A stretch of 11,455 nucleotides of DNA from Bryobacteraceae bacterium. Lineage in GTDB: Bacteria > Acidobacteriota > Terriglobia > Bryobacterales > Bryobacteraceae. This document shows positions 1 through 8,624 of the stretch, in pieces. The notes under the pieces are model-generated. The model made no database searches and was not told the origin of the DNA. It saw only the letters and a program-made list of their open reading frames with translations. The DNA lies in assembly GCA_030039005.1 (NCBI GenBank), contig JASHQT010000690.1:1-11455 (forward strand). Direction: 5' to 3'. Position 1 is the first letter of the stretch. Every line of letters begins with the position of its first letter. The translations under genes and the position numbers were made by a program.

Positions 1-2934
<2,934 letters not shown>

Positions 2935-3068
2935 CATTGTGCCTCGCTCAGTGCGCCTGCCTTGATTTGCTTGATCCCGGTGTCTGAACAGCTCTACAGC
3001 TTGTTCAAAAAGAGTCTCTTACTAGAACCGTAATCGTAGGGTCTGTTGAAATGTTAATTTCTCTCTAA

Positions 3069-3074
3069 ATTATA
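3069..3074 (-). promoter_or_regulatory. Possible dnaN promoter -10 box (TATAAT)
   Basis: The minus strand reads TATAAT exactly, inside the AT-rich part of the gap, about 130 bases upstream of the dnaN start. A -35 hexamer at 17 bp spacing (TGGCAA, three of six matches) is poor, and no clean extended -10 is present. The site is well placed to drive dnaN and gyrB, but the AT-richness of this stretch makes a chance match possible. Confidence 0.35.
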
Positions 3075-3082
3075 CAAAAATC

Positions 3083-3110
3083 AGAAGCTTCTTGCCACAA
3101 GAAGTTGTGG
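3083..3110. repeat. Nested inverted repeats in the dnaA-dnaN gap
   Basis: Three overlapping dyads are visible: the 10 bp palindrome AGAAGCTTCT (3083-3092); CTTCTTG (3088-3094) pairing with CAAGAAG (3098-3104) across a 3 nt loop; and CCACAA (3095-3100) pairing with TTGTGG (3105-3110) across 4 nt. Read on the minus strand, the second hairpin is followed six bases later by ATTTTTG, so it could act as a weak terminator after dnaA. The low GC of the stem and the offset T run make this uncertain. It could equally be an origin structure. Confidence 0.5.
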
Positions 3111-3114
3111 ATTC
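3106..3114 (-). promoter_or_regulatory. Degenerate DnaA-box-like site (GAATCCACA)
   Basis: The plus strand reads TGTGGATTC, matching the consensus TGTGGATAA at seven of nine positions, including the whole TGTGGAT core. It overlaps the right arm of an inverted repeat and lies just upstream of a TATAAT element that reads toward dnaN. It could be a weak origin box or a DnaA regulatory site for dnaN. Confidence 0.4.
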
Positions 3115-3190
3115 AGACCTCGGCGGGGGAGGAAAACGCGATTCCAGGGACCTCTTGCACAGACGACCACAAGCCAATCCGGCCGGTAGG

Positions 3191-3199
3191 TGTGGATAA
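3191..3199 (-). promoter_or_regulatory. Consensus DnaA box (TTATCCACA)
   Basis: The plus strand reads TGTGGATAA, the exact reverse complement of the E. coli R1-type box TTATCCACA. It lies 11 bp past the dnaA stop codon, inside the dnaA-dnaN gap and about 110 bp from the AT-rich stretch. The match is direct; binding by DnaA is inferred from the known consensus. Confidence 0.75.
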
Positions 3200-3210
3200 C
3201 CATGATAAGT

Positions 3211-4524
3211 CTAATGGATTGAATCAATTAGGCTGTTGATTAGACTGTTCAAATCTGGGCTGATCTGGCGCAGCTTCTCGATTTTTCGGACCGAATGCAG
3301 CACGGTAGTGTGATGCTTGCCGTTGAAGGCTTTTCCGATCTCCGGCAACGACGCAGGCGTCAGCTCTTTAGCCAGGTAAATGGCGATTTGGCGGGGGTAG
3401 GCGATCTTCTGTTCGTTGGTCTTGAGCTTGAGTTGGGAAGGTTGGAGGTTAAACTTTTCGGCCACCACTTTGACGATGGATTCGATGGTGATGCGCCGCT
3501 CGCCGGTGCCCGTGAGATGCTTGAGAACCTGATGCGCCATCGCCAGGTTGATGGGAGTTCCGGTAACGGAGGAATAAGCCACCAGCTTGTTCAAGGCGCC
3601 TTCGAGCTCTCGAACATTTTGCTTGGTTTTTGTCGCGATGAAGATGCGGACTTCCTCGGGGAGCGCAATGCCTTCGGCCTCGGCCTTTTTGTCGAGGATG
3701 GCCATCTTGGTTTCCAGATCCGGAGGCTGAACGTCCACCATCAATCCCCATTCGAACCGCGAGCGCAGGCGTTCCACCAATCCGGGCGTGTTCTTGGGAG
3801 GCGTATCGCTGGAAATGACGATTTGCTTTTGGTGCTCGAACAGATCGTTAAAGGTGTGAAAGAACTCCTCCATGGTCCGTTCCTTGCCCGCTAGAATTTG
3901 AATGTCATCGATGAGCAGAGCATCGGCGGAGCGGTAGTGGCGATGGAAAAGCTGCATGCGGTCGTTCTTGATGCAGGTGATCATCTCATTCATGAAGCGT
4001 TCGCTCGAAGTATAGATAATCCGCATGCTGGCGTAACGATCCACCAGCGACCGGCCAATGGCGTGCATCAGATGGGTCTTTCCGAGGCCCACACCGCCAT
4101 AGATGAAAAGCGGGTTGTATGCCCGGGAGGGACTCTTCACGACCGCTTGCGCGGCTGCGCGCGCGAACTGATTGCAGGAGCCCTCCACAAACGTGTCGAA
4201 GGTAAATTTCGGATTGAGCGTGATCGAAGGCGCGAACAGCGTGTCGGCTTTTTCTTCGAGCGGAGTTCTGGGTCCGTTCAGCGCGGCTGCGGCATCGATC
4301 TCGTACACGATCTCGCGAAGCGGAAGATTCAGTTCGCGAATGGCCGACCAGATCTCGGCCGCGTATTCCTGCTGGATCCAGTCACGCGTATGTGAGTCTG
4401 GAACAGAGACCCACAGCCGGTCCGCGTCAGCCCGCAGGCAAGTCGCCTTGGACAACCAATTTTCAAATGCCTCGGTACTTATCTTGCCCGAGATCTGTGC
4501 CTTGATGCTTTCCCAAATGTTCAT
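3211..4524 (-). CDS. dnaA: Chromosomal replication initiator protein DnaA
   Basis: DnaA is the AAA+ ATPase that binds DnaA boxes, oligomerises at oriC, melts the AT-rich element and loads the helicase. Numbering here counts from the upstream GTG at 4533 (440 residues). Domain I is about 1-80 (MNIWESIKAQ; WLSKATCL), domain II is a short linker of about 25 residues, and domain III begins near LNPKFTFDTFVEGSCNQFA. Walker A is GGVGLGKT (146-153) and Walker B is LLIDD (206-210). Sensor 1 lies in ISSDTPP and an arginine-rich segment VERLRSRFEWG follows. Domain IV ends with the DNA-binding signature FNGKHHTTVLHSVRKIEKL (403-421), with KHH where E. coli has RDH. Two starts are possible: GTG 4533 or ATG 4524, three codons apart, neither with a convincing Shine-Dalgarno. 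The ATG was chosen because MNIWESI aligns better with usual DnaA starts. An inverted pair of DnaA boxes lies 33 bp upstream of the ATG, which suggests autoregulation. Confidence 0.97.
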   Translation of the reverse strand: MNIWESIKAQISGKISTEAFENWLSKATCLRADADRLWVSVPDSHTRDWIQQEYAAEIWSAIRELNLPLREIVYEIDAAAALNGPRTPLEEKADTLFAPSITLNPKFTFDTFVEGSCNQFARAAAQAVVKSPSRAYNPLFIYGGVGLGKTHLMHAIGRSLVDRYASMRIIYTSSERFMNEMITCIKNDRMQLFHRHYRSADALLIDDIQILAGKERTMEEFFHTFNDLFEHQKQIVISSDTPPKNTPGLVERLRSRFEWGLMVDVQPPDLETKMAILDKKAEAEGIALPEEVRIFIATKTKQNVRELEGALNKLVAYSSVTGTPINLAMAHQVLKHLTGTGERRITIESIVKVVAEKFNLQPSQLKLKTNEQKIAYPRQIAIYLAKELTPASLPEIGKAFNGKHHTTVLHSVRKIEKLRQISPDLNSLINSLIDSIH

Positions 4525-4556
4525 TCTCGTCACAATCTACGCAGTTTTTGCACAAG

Positions 4557-4577
4557 TTTTCCACAAACTGTGGAAAA
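4557..4577. promoter_or_regulatory. Perfect inverted pair of DnaA-box variants upstream of dnaA
   Basis: TTTTCCACA (4557-4565) and its exact reverse complement TGTGGAAAA (4569-4577) are separated by AAC. Each half differs from the consensus TTATCCACA at one position. The pair lies 23-43 bp upstream of the possible GTG start of dnaA, where DnaA binding would be expected to repress or time dnaA transcription, and it could also nucleate DnaA at the origin. The sequence is direct evidence for the dyad; the role is inferred. Confidence 0.65.
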
Positions 4578-4711
4578 GCTAAAGTTCAACTTTTTGGATA
4601 CTGGGGAGGAGCCGACCCGACCAATCGCCATGCCGAACGGTCCCTCTGGAAACTGTCTCCGTCCTACCGTTGAGGCAGAGTCAGCATAGCACAACAGCAG
4701 ACGCGTGGAAC

Positions 4712-4723
4712 CAATTATAATTG
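4712..4723. repeat. 12 bp AT-rich palindrome carrying TATAAT on both strands
   Basis: CAATTATAATTG is a perfect palindrome, so each strand reads TATAAT (4716-4721 on plus, 4714-4719 on minus). On the minus strand it could be the -10 of a dnaA promoter with a leader of about 180 bases containing the DnaA-box pair. No good -35 hexamer is found at 16-18 bp on either strand. It could also be part of an unwinding element. Confidence 0.35.
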
Positions 4724-4853
4724 ACTTCTTTTCAAGTACTTATCTGAAACAGTCTGGGTTGAAAATGGTTGCGAATCGCTTACAAGCGGAGTGTGAAAGT
4801 TGTGTAAATCCGTAGTCAGATGAGGGTTGCATGCGTCGTGGGCTACCTGGCGT

Positions 4854-4883
4854 TTGACAGTCCGGTTGCACGCGCGCGACAAT
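4854..4883 (+). promoter_or_regulatory. Sigma70-type promoter for tRNA-Gly
   Basis: TTGACA, a perfect -35 (4854-4859), is followed after 18 bp by GACAAT (4878-4883), which matches four of six positions of TATAAT. The predicted start near 4890 leaves a leader of about 30 nt before the mature tRNA, a normal arrangement. It probably also serves the small membrane-protein gene downstream. Confidence 0.6.
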
Positions 4884-4919
4884 GAGTTCGTTCGCCTTCG
4901 GGCAGCACAACATCCCGCC

Positions 4920-4995
<76 letters not shown>

Positions 4996-5049
4996 TTTTC
5001 CTCGAACACCGCAGTCCCCCGCTTCCGTAGTCTACACTAGAGGCCCGTC

Positions 5050-5244
5050 ATGATCGGATTCCTGCTGTGGTGCGTTCTCTTCATTCTTTGCTGGCCGCTG
5101 GCGCTGGCGGCGCTGTTTCTGTATCCGATCGTGTGGTTGCTTCTGCTCCCGTTCCGCATTGTCGGGATAGCCGTGGGCGGCGCGCTCGAACTGGTGTGGG
5201 CCATCGTGACGCTTCCGGCGCGCGTGATTCGCAGGGTCGCTTAG
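5050..5244 (+). CDS. Small hydrophobic membrane protein of unknown function (64 aa)
   Basis: I do not recognise a named family with certainty. The ORF starts at ATG 5050, with GAGG at 5040-5043 giving an ideal 6-base spacing. The protein is almost wholly hydrophobic: a first likely membrane segment at about 3-24 (Trp, Leu and Ala rich, CWPLALAALFLYP), a second at about 26-45 (VVWLLLLPF-like, then IVGIAVGG) and possibly a third, ending in the basic tail ARVIRRVA that probably faces the cytoplasm. It lies 54 bp after tRNA-Gly and may share its promoter. It ends one base from the convergent alr stop. The good ribosome-binding site and non-random hydrophobic pattern support a real gene. A chance frame in GC-rich DNA is the alternative. 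Confidence 0.65.
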   Translation: MIGFLLWCVLFILCWPLALAALFLYPIVWLLLLPFRIVGIAVGGALELVWAIVTLPARVIRRVA

Positions 5245-5245
5245 C

Positions 5246-6391
5246 TCACTCGGTCCCGTCGATATAAATTCGCTTCACGCGCGCGTGAATCCCGCACAAG
5301 ACGCTGTAGGAAATTGTGCCGGCGGTGCGGGCGATCTGCTGCGCGTCAATCGACACTCCGCCCTCGGAGCCGAGGAGCGTCACGGCATCGCCGGGCACGA
5401 GAGGAGGGCAGTGTGTGACGTCGATGGTAGTCAAATCCATGGAGACCGCGCCAACGATAGGGGCAAAATTTCCTTTGGCGATCACGCGGCCTTTGTTTGA
5501 CAGGCGGTGCGGGATGCCATCGGCGTAACCGGCGGCGAGTACGGCAATGCGCGTCGGCTGCGTGGTGCGGTACATGCCGCCGTAACCGACCAGCGCGCCG
5601 GCAGGTAGATCCTTCACCGTGAGCACCGCCGTCTTCCAGGTGAGCGCGGGCCGGACATCCAGCAGGCGCGGGGGCGGGTTGCCTTGCGCTACGGGGGATA
5701 TGTAGCCGTAAACCGCGTGGCCGGGGCGCACCATGCGCTGCCAGGCGTCGCGGCGTCCATAGGCGACGGGAATACTGCTCGCCAGATGCAGGATCGGTGG
5801 ATTGACCCCCGCGGAGGCGAGCTCGGAGCAGACGCCCTGAAACACTTGCAACTGTTCTTCGGTTTGGCGGCTCGCGTAATTGGCGGCGGACGCTAAGTGC
5901 GTCATCAGGCCTTCCAGCCGCACATGGCGCGCGGCGCAGATGGCTTCCAGGATGGCGGCGGGGGGCTCGCGGGTTCCCAGGCGCCCCATGCCGGTGTCGA
6001 TTTTTAAGTGGTAATCGGCGGCGACGGCGCGCTCGCGCGCCAGGCGATCCCATTCCGCGATGCCCGAAAGCGAGTGGATGACCGGCGTCAGGTTGTAATC
6101 CAGCAGGCCGGTACGCTCGGCCGGCAGAAAGTCGGCCATCACAAGAATGCGCGTCGCGATTCCGCGGTCGCGCAAAATGGCGCCCTCTTGCACGTTGCTG
6201 ACCGCGAGCCAGCGCGCCCCGGCGGTTTCGAGCGCGCGGGAAACCTCCACGGCGCCGTGCCGGTAGGCATCCGCTTTCACCACCGGCATCACTTCGACGC
6301 CAGGCCCGACGATGTCGCGTACCGCACGAAAGTTGGCGACAATTTGTTGGAGGGAAATTTCTACCCAGGATCGGTTGGCGAACGGGCCCAT
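5246..6391 (-). CDS. alr: Alanine racemase
   Basis: Alr is the PLP enzyme that interconverts L- and D-alanine in the cytoplasm and supplies D-Ala for peptidoglycan. From ATG 6391 the protein has 381 residues, close to the family's usual 360-390. The N-terminal TIM barrel starts GPFANRSWVEISLQQIVANF and carries the PLP lysine Lys39 in VVKADAYRHG, where most homologues have Gly instead of Arg43. Other conserved parts are LKIDTGMGRLG (130-139; Lys130 and Arg137), MVRPGHAVYG (PLP-phosphate Arg222), the catalytic tyrosine Tyr270 in VGYGGMY, AAGYADGIPHR and SMDLTTIDV in the C-terminal beta domain. Positions match the Geobacillus enzyme (Lys39, Arg219, Tyr265) closely. An in-frame ATG at 6442 would add 17 residues overlapping the upstream gene. 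The 6391 start sits 4 bp after that gene's stop, so translation is probably coupled; no Shine-Dalgarno is obvious. It is the last gene of the glycosyltransferase block. Confidence 0.94.
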   Translation of the reverse strand: MGPFANRSWVEISLQQIVANFRAVRDIVGPGVEVMPVVKADAYRHGAVEVSRALETAGARWLAVSNVQEGAILRDRGIATRILVMADFLPAERTGLLDYNLTPVIHSLSGIAEWDRLARERAVAADYHLKIDTGMGRLGTREPPAAILEAICAARHVRLEGLMTHLASAANYASRQTEEQLQVFQGVCSELASAGVNPPILHLASSIPVAYGRRDAWQRMVRPGHAVYGYISPVAQGNPPPRLLDVRPALTWKTAVLTVKDLPAGALVGYGGMYRTTQPTRIAVLAAGYADGIPHRLSNKGRVIAKGNFAPIVGAVSMDLTTIDVTHCPPLVPGDAVTLLGSEGGVSIDAQQIARTAGTISYSVLCGIHARVKRIYIDGTE

Positions 6392-6395
6392 GCAT

Positions 6396-7502
6396 TCATA
6401 GTACGGCGCGAGCGCGAGCGGTCCCGGCGAGTAGTCGCTCATATTGCGTGGTGACCGCGTCCCAGCTATAACGCGCGGCCACGCGTTCAGCGGCGCGGCG
6501 TCCCCAGGCGGCGCGCTCCTCGCGTGACATGCCGAGAACCTGCGCGAGCTTTTTCTCAAGGCTGCCCGCGTCGAAGGAAATGCCGGCATCCCTGGCCACC
6601 TCGGCATTTTCCGGAGTGTTCAAATACAGTACCAGCGCGCCCCGGCCCATGGCTTCGATCAACGCCGGATGCGTGCCGCCCACTTCGGTAGCGTGAATGT
6701 AGGCCAGGCAGTGCGAGAGCAGTTCGTGATAACCCGCTCCGTAGATGGCGCCGGGCATGACGATGCGCGGATCGCGCGTATTGCGAACGCGCTCGATGTA
6801 CTCCTGCGCGTAAGGCGCATCGCCGATGAGGGCGAGCTTCACGGGACCCCCCCCGGAATCAGGGACCCGCTCGAAGGCCTCGCGCACCAGCAGCGCGTTG
6901 TTCTCCGGCTCCATGCGGCTGACATACAGGAAATAGCCGCCGCTTTCCAGGCCGAGCTGGGCGAGTACTTCGGCCGTCGCAACTTTGCCGGTCTCGGCGC
7001 CGTAGGGGATGAAATGTGTGCGCTTGCCATAGCGCTGTTGATAATAGTCCTCGATCTGTTTGGCGTCCGTAATCACCACCGAGGGGCAGAAAGTGGCCAG
7101 CCATTCCGAGACGGCATACCAGGCTTTGGCCAGCCGGTTCCATTTTTTGCGCCTGCGCTCCAAGCCATCCACGTTCAATAGCGTGGGAATGCCGAATACC
7201 CGCGGTGCGAGAGTGAAAACGGCGTTCGCGCCGTTGCAATACAGGGCCACGTCGGCGCGGTGAAAAATCAGATGGACGGTGGAGAAAAAAGTGTGCACGA
7301 TGGTGTCGAAATATTTGTGACGCCAGGTGGGAAGGTAAATCAGCGAAACGCCGCGATAGGTTGGCTCCCCGTGACGGGCGCGGCAATAAACAGTCACGCG
7401 GTGGCCTCGCGCTGTCAAGCGCGTGGAAAGCTCTTCGGCGAAGGTTTCAAAGCCGCCGTAGCGGGCGGGAATGCCGCGCGTGCCGAGGATCGCGATGCGC
7501 AA
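6396..7502 (-). CDS. GT4-family glycosyltransferase with DUF1972-type N-terminus
   Basis: The product is 368 residues and predicted cytoplasmic or membrane-peripheral. It probably transfers a sugar (rhamnose in some characterised relatives) from a nucleotide donor to a lipid-linked glycan. The N-terminal Rossmann domain begins RIAILGTRGIPARYGGFETF, the hallmark of the DUF1972 group. The C-terminal GT-B domain shows IPYGAE (165-170), YVSRMEPENN (193-202), LIGDAPY (225-231) and TEVGGTHPALIEAM (272-285), the place of the donor-binding acidic motif. The start is TTG at 7502, chosen because the conserved sequence begins at the second codon; no Shine-Dalgarno is seen. A run of eight G residues on the coding strand (6847-6854) encodes Gly-rich residues near 217-219. 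The donor and acceptor sugars cannot be told. It is 38 bp after the preceding GT2 gene and 4 bp before alr. Confidence 0.88.
   Translation of the reverse strand: MRIAILGTRGIPARYGGFETFAEELSTRLTARGHRVTVYCRARHGEPTYRGVSLIYLPTWRHKYFDTIVHTFFSTVHLIFHRADVALYCNGANAVFTLAPRVFGIPTLLNVDGLERRRKKWNRLAKAWYAVSEWLATFCPSVVITDAKQIEDYYQQRYGKRTHFIPYGAETGKVATAEVLAQLGLESGGYFLYVSRMEPENNALLVREAFERVPDSGGGPVKLALIGDAPYAQEYIERVRNTRDPRIVMPGAIYGAGYHELLSHCLAYIHATEVGGTHPALIEAMGRGALVLYLNTPENAEVARDAGISFDAGSLEKKLAQVLGMSREERAAWGRRAAERVAARYSWDAVTTQYERLLAGTARARAVL
6847..6854 (-). repeat. G8 homopolymer tract inside the GT4 gene
   Basis: Eight consecutive C residues on the plus strand read as G8 in the coding direction, within codons for the segment PDSGGGPVK. 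The frame is intact. Runs of this length can slip during replication, and in glycan genes of some pathogens they act as on/off switches. Here it may simply be a local glycine stretch. Confidence 0.9.
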
Positions 7503-7513
7503 GTTCTATTATT

Positions 7514-7546
7514 GGCTAGCGGCGGGCGCCGGGAAACGTGCTAGCC
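7514..7546. repeat. Inverted repeat between two glycosyltransferase genes
   Basis: GGCTAGC (7514-7520) and GCTAGCC (7540-7546) form a 7 bp perfect stem around a GC-rich 19 nt loop, spanning the stop codon of the upstream gene and most of the 38 bp gap. No U tract follows on the minus strand, so it does not look like an intrinsic terminator. It could affect mRNA processing or be incidental. Confidence 0.35.
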
Positions 7547-8593
7547 TCGCGCCGCCTTGGATTTGGCGAGCGGCCTGGCGGGCTTGAGCTTGCTGGCGGG
7601 CGCGCTCACGGGAGCGTAGCGGAACCAGTTAGCGATGTACTCGTCGTCCACGCGCTTGCGGCTCATGATCTCGCGCCGCTTGGCCATCACGCGCTTCCAG
7701 TTCCTGGCCACGTACCAGAACGCTTTCAAGGAACTCTGTTCCCGCAACAGGCAGCAGGAAATCACCACCAGATCGCGCACGGTAATCGAAAACCAGTTCC
7801 GGCGGTATAAGTCGCCGGTGATGTTTTTCATGCGCATCAGGAAGCGATTTTTCACCGAATGCATGTTGATCACCGGAGGCAGGGCGCGCCGGTTGCCCGG
7901 AAGAACGTTGCGGACGTGATAGCCGCGCGCGTGGGGCGTGTAAATGCAGCGCCAGCCCATCAACTGCGCGCGCCAGGCGACATCGGCATCCTCGCGGTAG
8001 ACGAAGAAATCCGGATCGAAAAACTCGTCGGCCACGGAAATGTCTTCGATCATCTGGCGGCGATAGAGCGCCGCGGCGGCCGTGGCGCCGAACACAAACT
8101 CGTGGTGCAGATAGTGCCCGTTGTCTATTTCCTGGCTTCCGCGATCCAGATGGCGCAGCATCGGCGTAAAGTAAATTCCCGTGGAATCCACCAGGGGCCG
8201 GTCGGGCAGATCGAAGCTGGCGCGGATGGTCAGCAGTTTTCCGCACACCGTTCCGATCCGGCGATCCATTTGCCCGGTGTCGGCCAGGGCCTGAATGAAA
8301 TTCTCCAGCAGCAGCACATCGGGGTTCAACGTCAGCACCCAATCGCCGCTGCTCATGCGGATAGCCTGGTTTTGCGCCGCGGCGAATCCGATGTTCTCGT
8401 CGTTATAAACCACCCGGCAGCGGTCTACGAACTGCTCTAGAATGTCGACGGTGCCGTCGGTAGAGGCATTATCAATGACGATGATTTCTTTGTTTGCATA
8501 GCGCTGTGCCAGAACGGACTCCAGGCAGCGCTTAATGAATCGACCGCTGTTGAATGTGACGATTGTGACGGAAACCCGATCGTTACATGACAT
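7541..8593 (-). CDS. Family-2 glycosyltransferase, rhamnosyltransferase-like (350 aa)
   Basis: This is a GT-A fold inverting transferase that probably adds a sugar to a growing surface glycan on the cytoplasmic face of the membrane. The N-terminus VSVTIVTFNSGRFIKRCLESVL is typical of GT2, followed by IVIDNASTDGT (38-48), ENIGFAAAQNQAI and the metal-binding NPDV (90-93). The acceptor-side motif is FVYREDADVAWRAQLMGWR (about 197-215), which carries the acidic catalytic-base region. The C-terminus (about 280-350) is basic and ends in a Lys/Ala/Pro-rich tail, which may aid membrane association. The ATG at 8593 was chosen because GT2 motifs begin a few residues later; no good Shine-Dalgarno is visible. 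The sugar specificity is not readable. It is 31 bp after the preceding GT2 gene. Confidence 0.88.
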   Translation of the reverse strand: MSCNDRVSVTIVTFNSGRFIKRCLESVLAQRYANKEIIVIDNASTDGTVDILEQFVDRCRVVYNDENIGFAAAQNQAIRMSSGDWVLTLNPDVLLLENFIQALADTGQMDRRIGTVCGKLLTIRASFDLPDRPLVDSTGIYFTPMLRHLDRGSQEIDNGHYLHHEFVFGATAAAALYRRQMIEDISVADEFFDPDFFVYREDADVAWRAQLMGWRCIYTPHARGYHVRNVLPGNRRALPPVINMHSVKNRFLMRMKNITGDLYRRNWFSITVRDLVVISCCLLREQSSLKAFWYVARNWKRVMAKRREIMSRKRVDDEYIANWFRYAPVSAPASKLKPARPLAKSKAARG

Positions 8594-8624
8594 GTATGTG
8601 GGTCGCGACTCTATTCTCTGATTT

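Larger units (their letters stand above)
2938..3210. other. dnaA-dnaN intergenic region, probable oriC segment with AT-rich unwinding element
   Basis: This 273 bp gap has no plausible gene. It holds a perfect consensus DnaA box (3191-3199), a near-match box (3106-3114), nested inverted repeats (3083-3110) and a strongly AT-rich stretch at about 3041-3082 that could be the DNA unwinding element. Bacterial origins are often found next to dnaA, including between dnaA and dnaN, so an oriC role is a reasonable inference. The number of boxes is small compared with well-studied origins, so function is not proved from sequence alone. Confidence 0.55.
4534..4919. other. Gene-free region upstream of dnaA, probable second oriC segment and dnaA regulatory region
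   Basis: No reading frame here looks like a real gene. The region contains the inverted pair of DnaA boxes next to dnaA, a weaker match TTTTGCACA at 4546-4554, an AT-rich stretch near 4710-4765 with a 12 bp palindrome, and at its right end the promoter for the tRNA gene. The stretch 4580-4705 shows nothing recognisable. With the boxes on the other side of dnaA, this suggests an origin split around the gene, as known in Bacillus and some other bacteria; that comparison is inference. Confidence 0.5.

Noticed and set aside
3895..4395. Plus-strand frames opposite dnaA, gyrB and dnaN
   Set aside because: They are antisense shadows without motifs or ribosome-binding sites, opposite genes with complete family signatures.
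4580..4705. Possible riboswitch or small RNA upstream of dnaA
   Set aside because: No recognised aptamer motif, strong hairpin with a U tract or conserved small-RNA core could be seen.
5346..6395. 349-codon minus-strand frame inside alr
   Set aside because: It is an out-of-frame shadow of alr, very rich in Arg, Pro and Ala as expected for alternative frames in GC-rich coding DNA. The alr frame has all catalytic motifs.
6392..6607. Long alr start giving a 453-residue protein
   Set aside because: The extra 72 residues overlap the GT4 gene out of frame and are low-complexity. The 381-residue form places the PLP lysine at residue 39 as in known racemases.
7629..8342. 237-codon minus-strand frame inside the 350 aa GT2 gene
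   Set aside because: It is a shadow frame with Arg/Pro/Gly bias and no recognisable motif, while the overlapping frame is a complete GT2.
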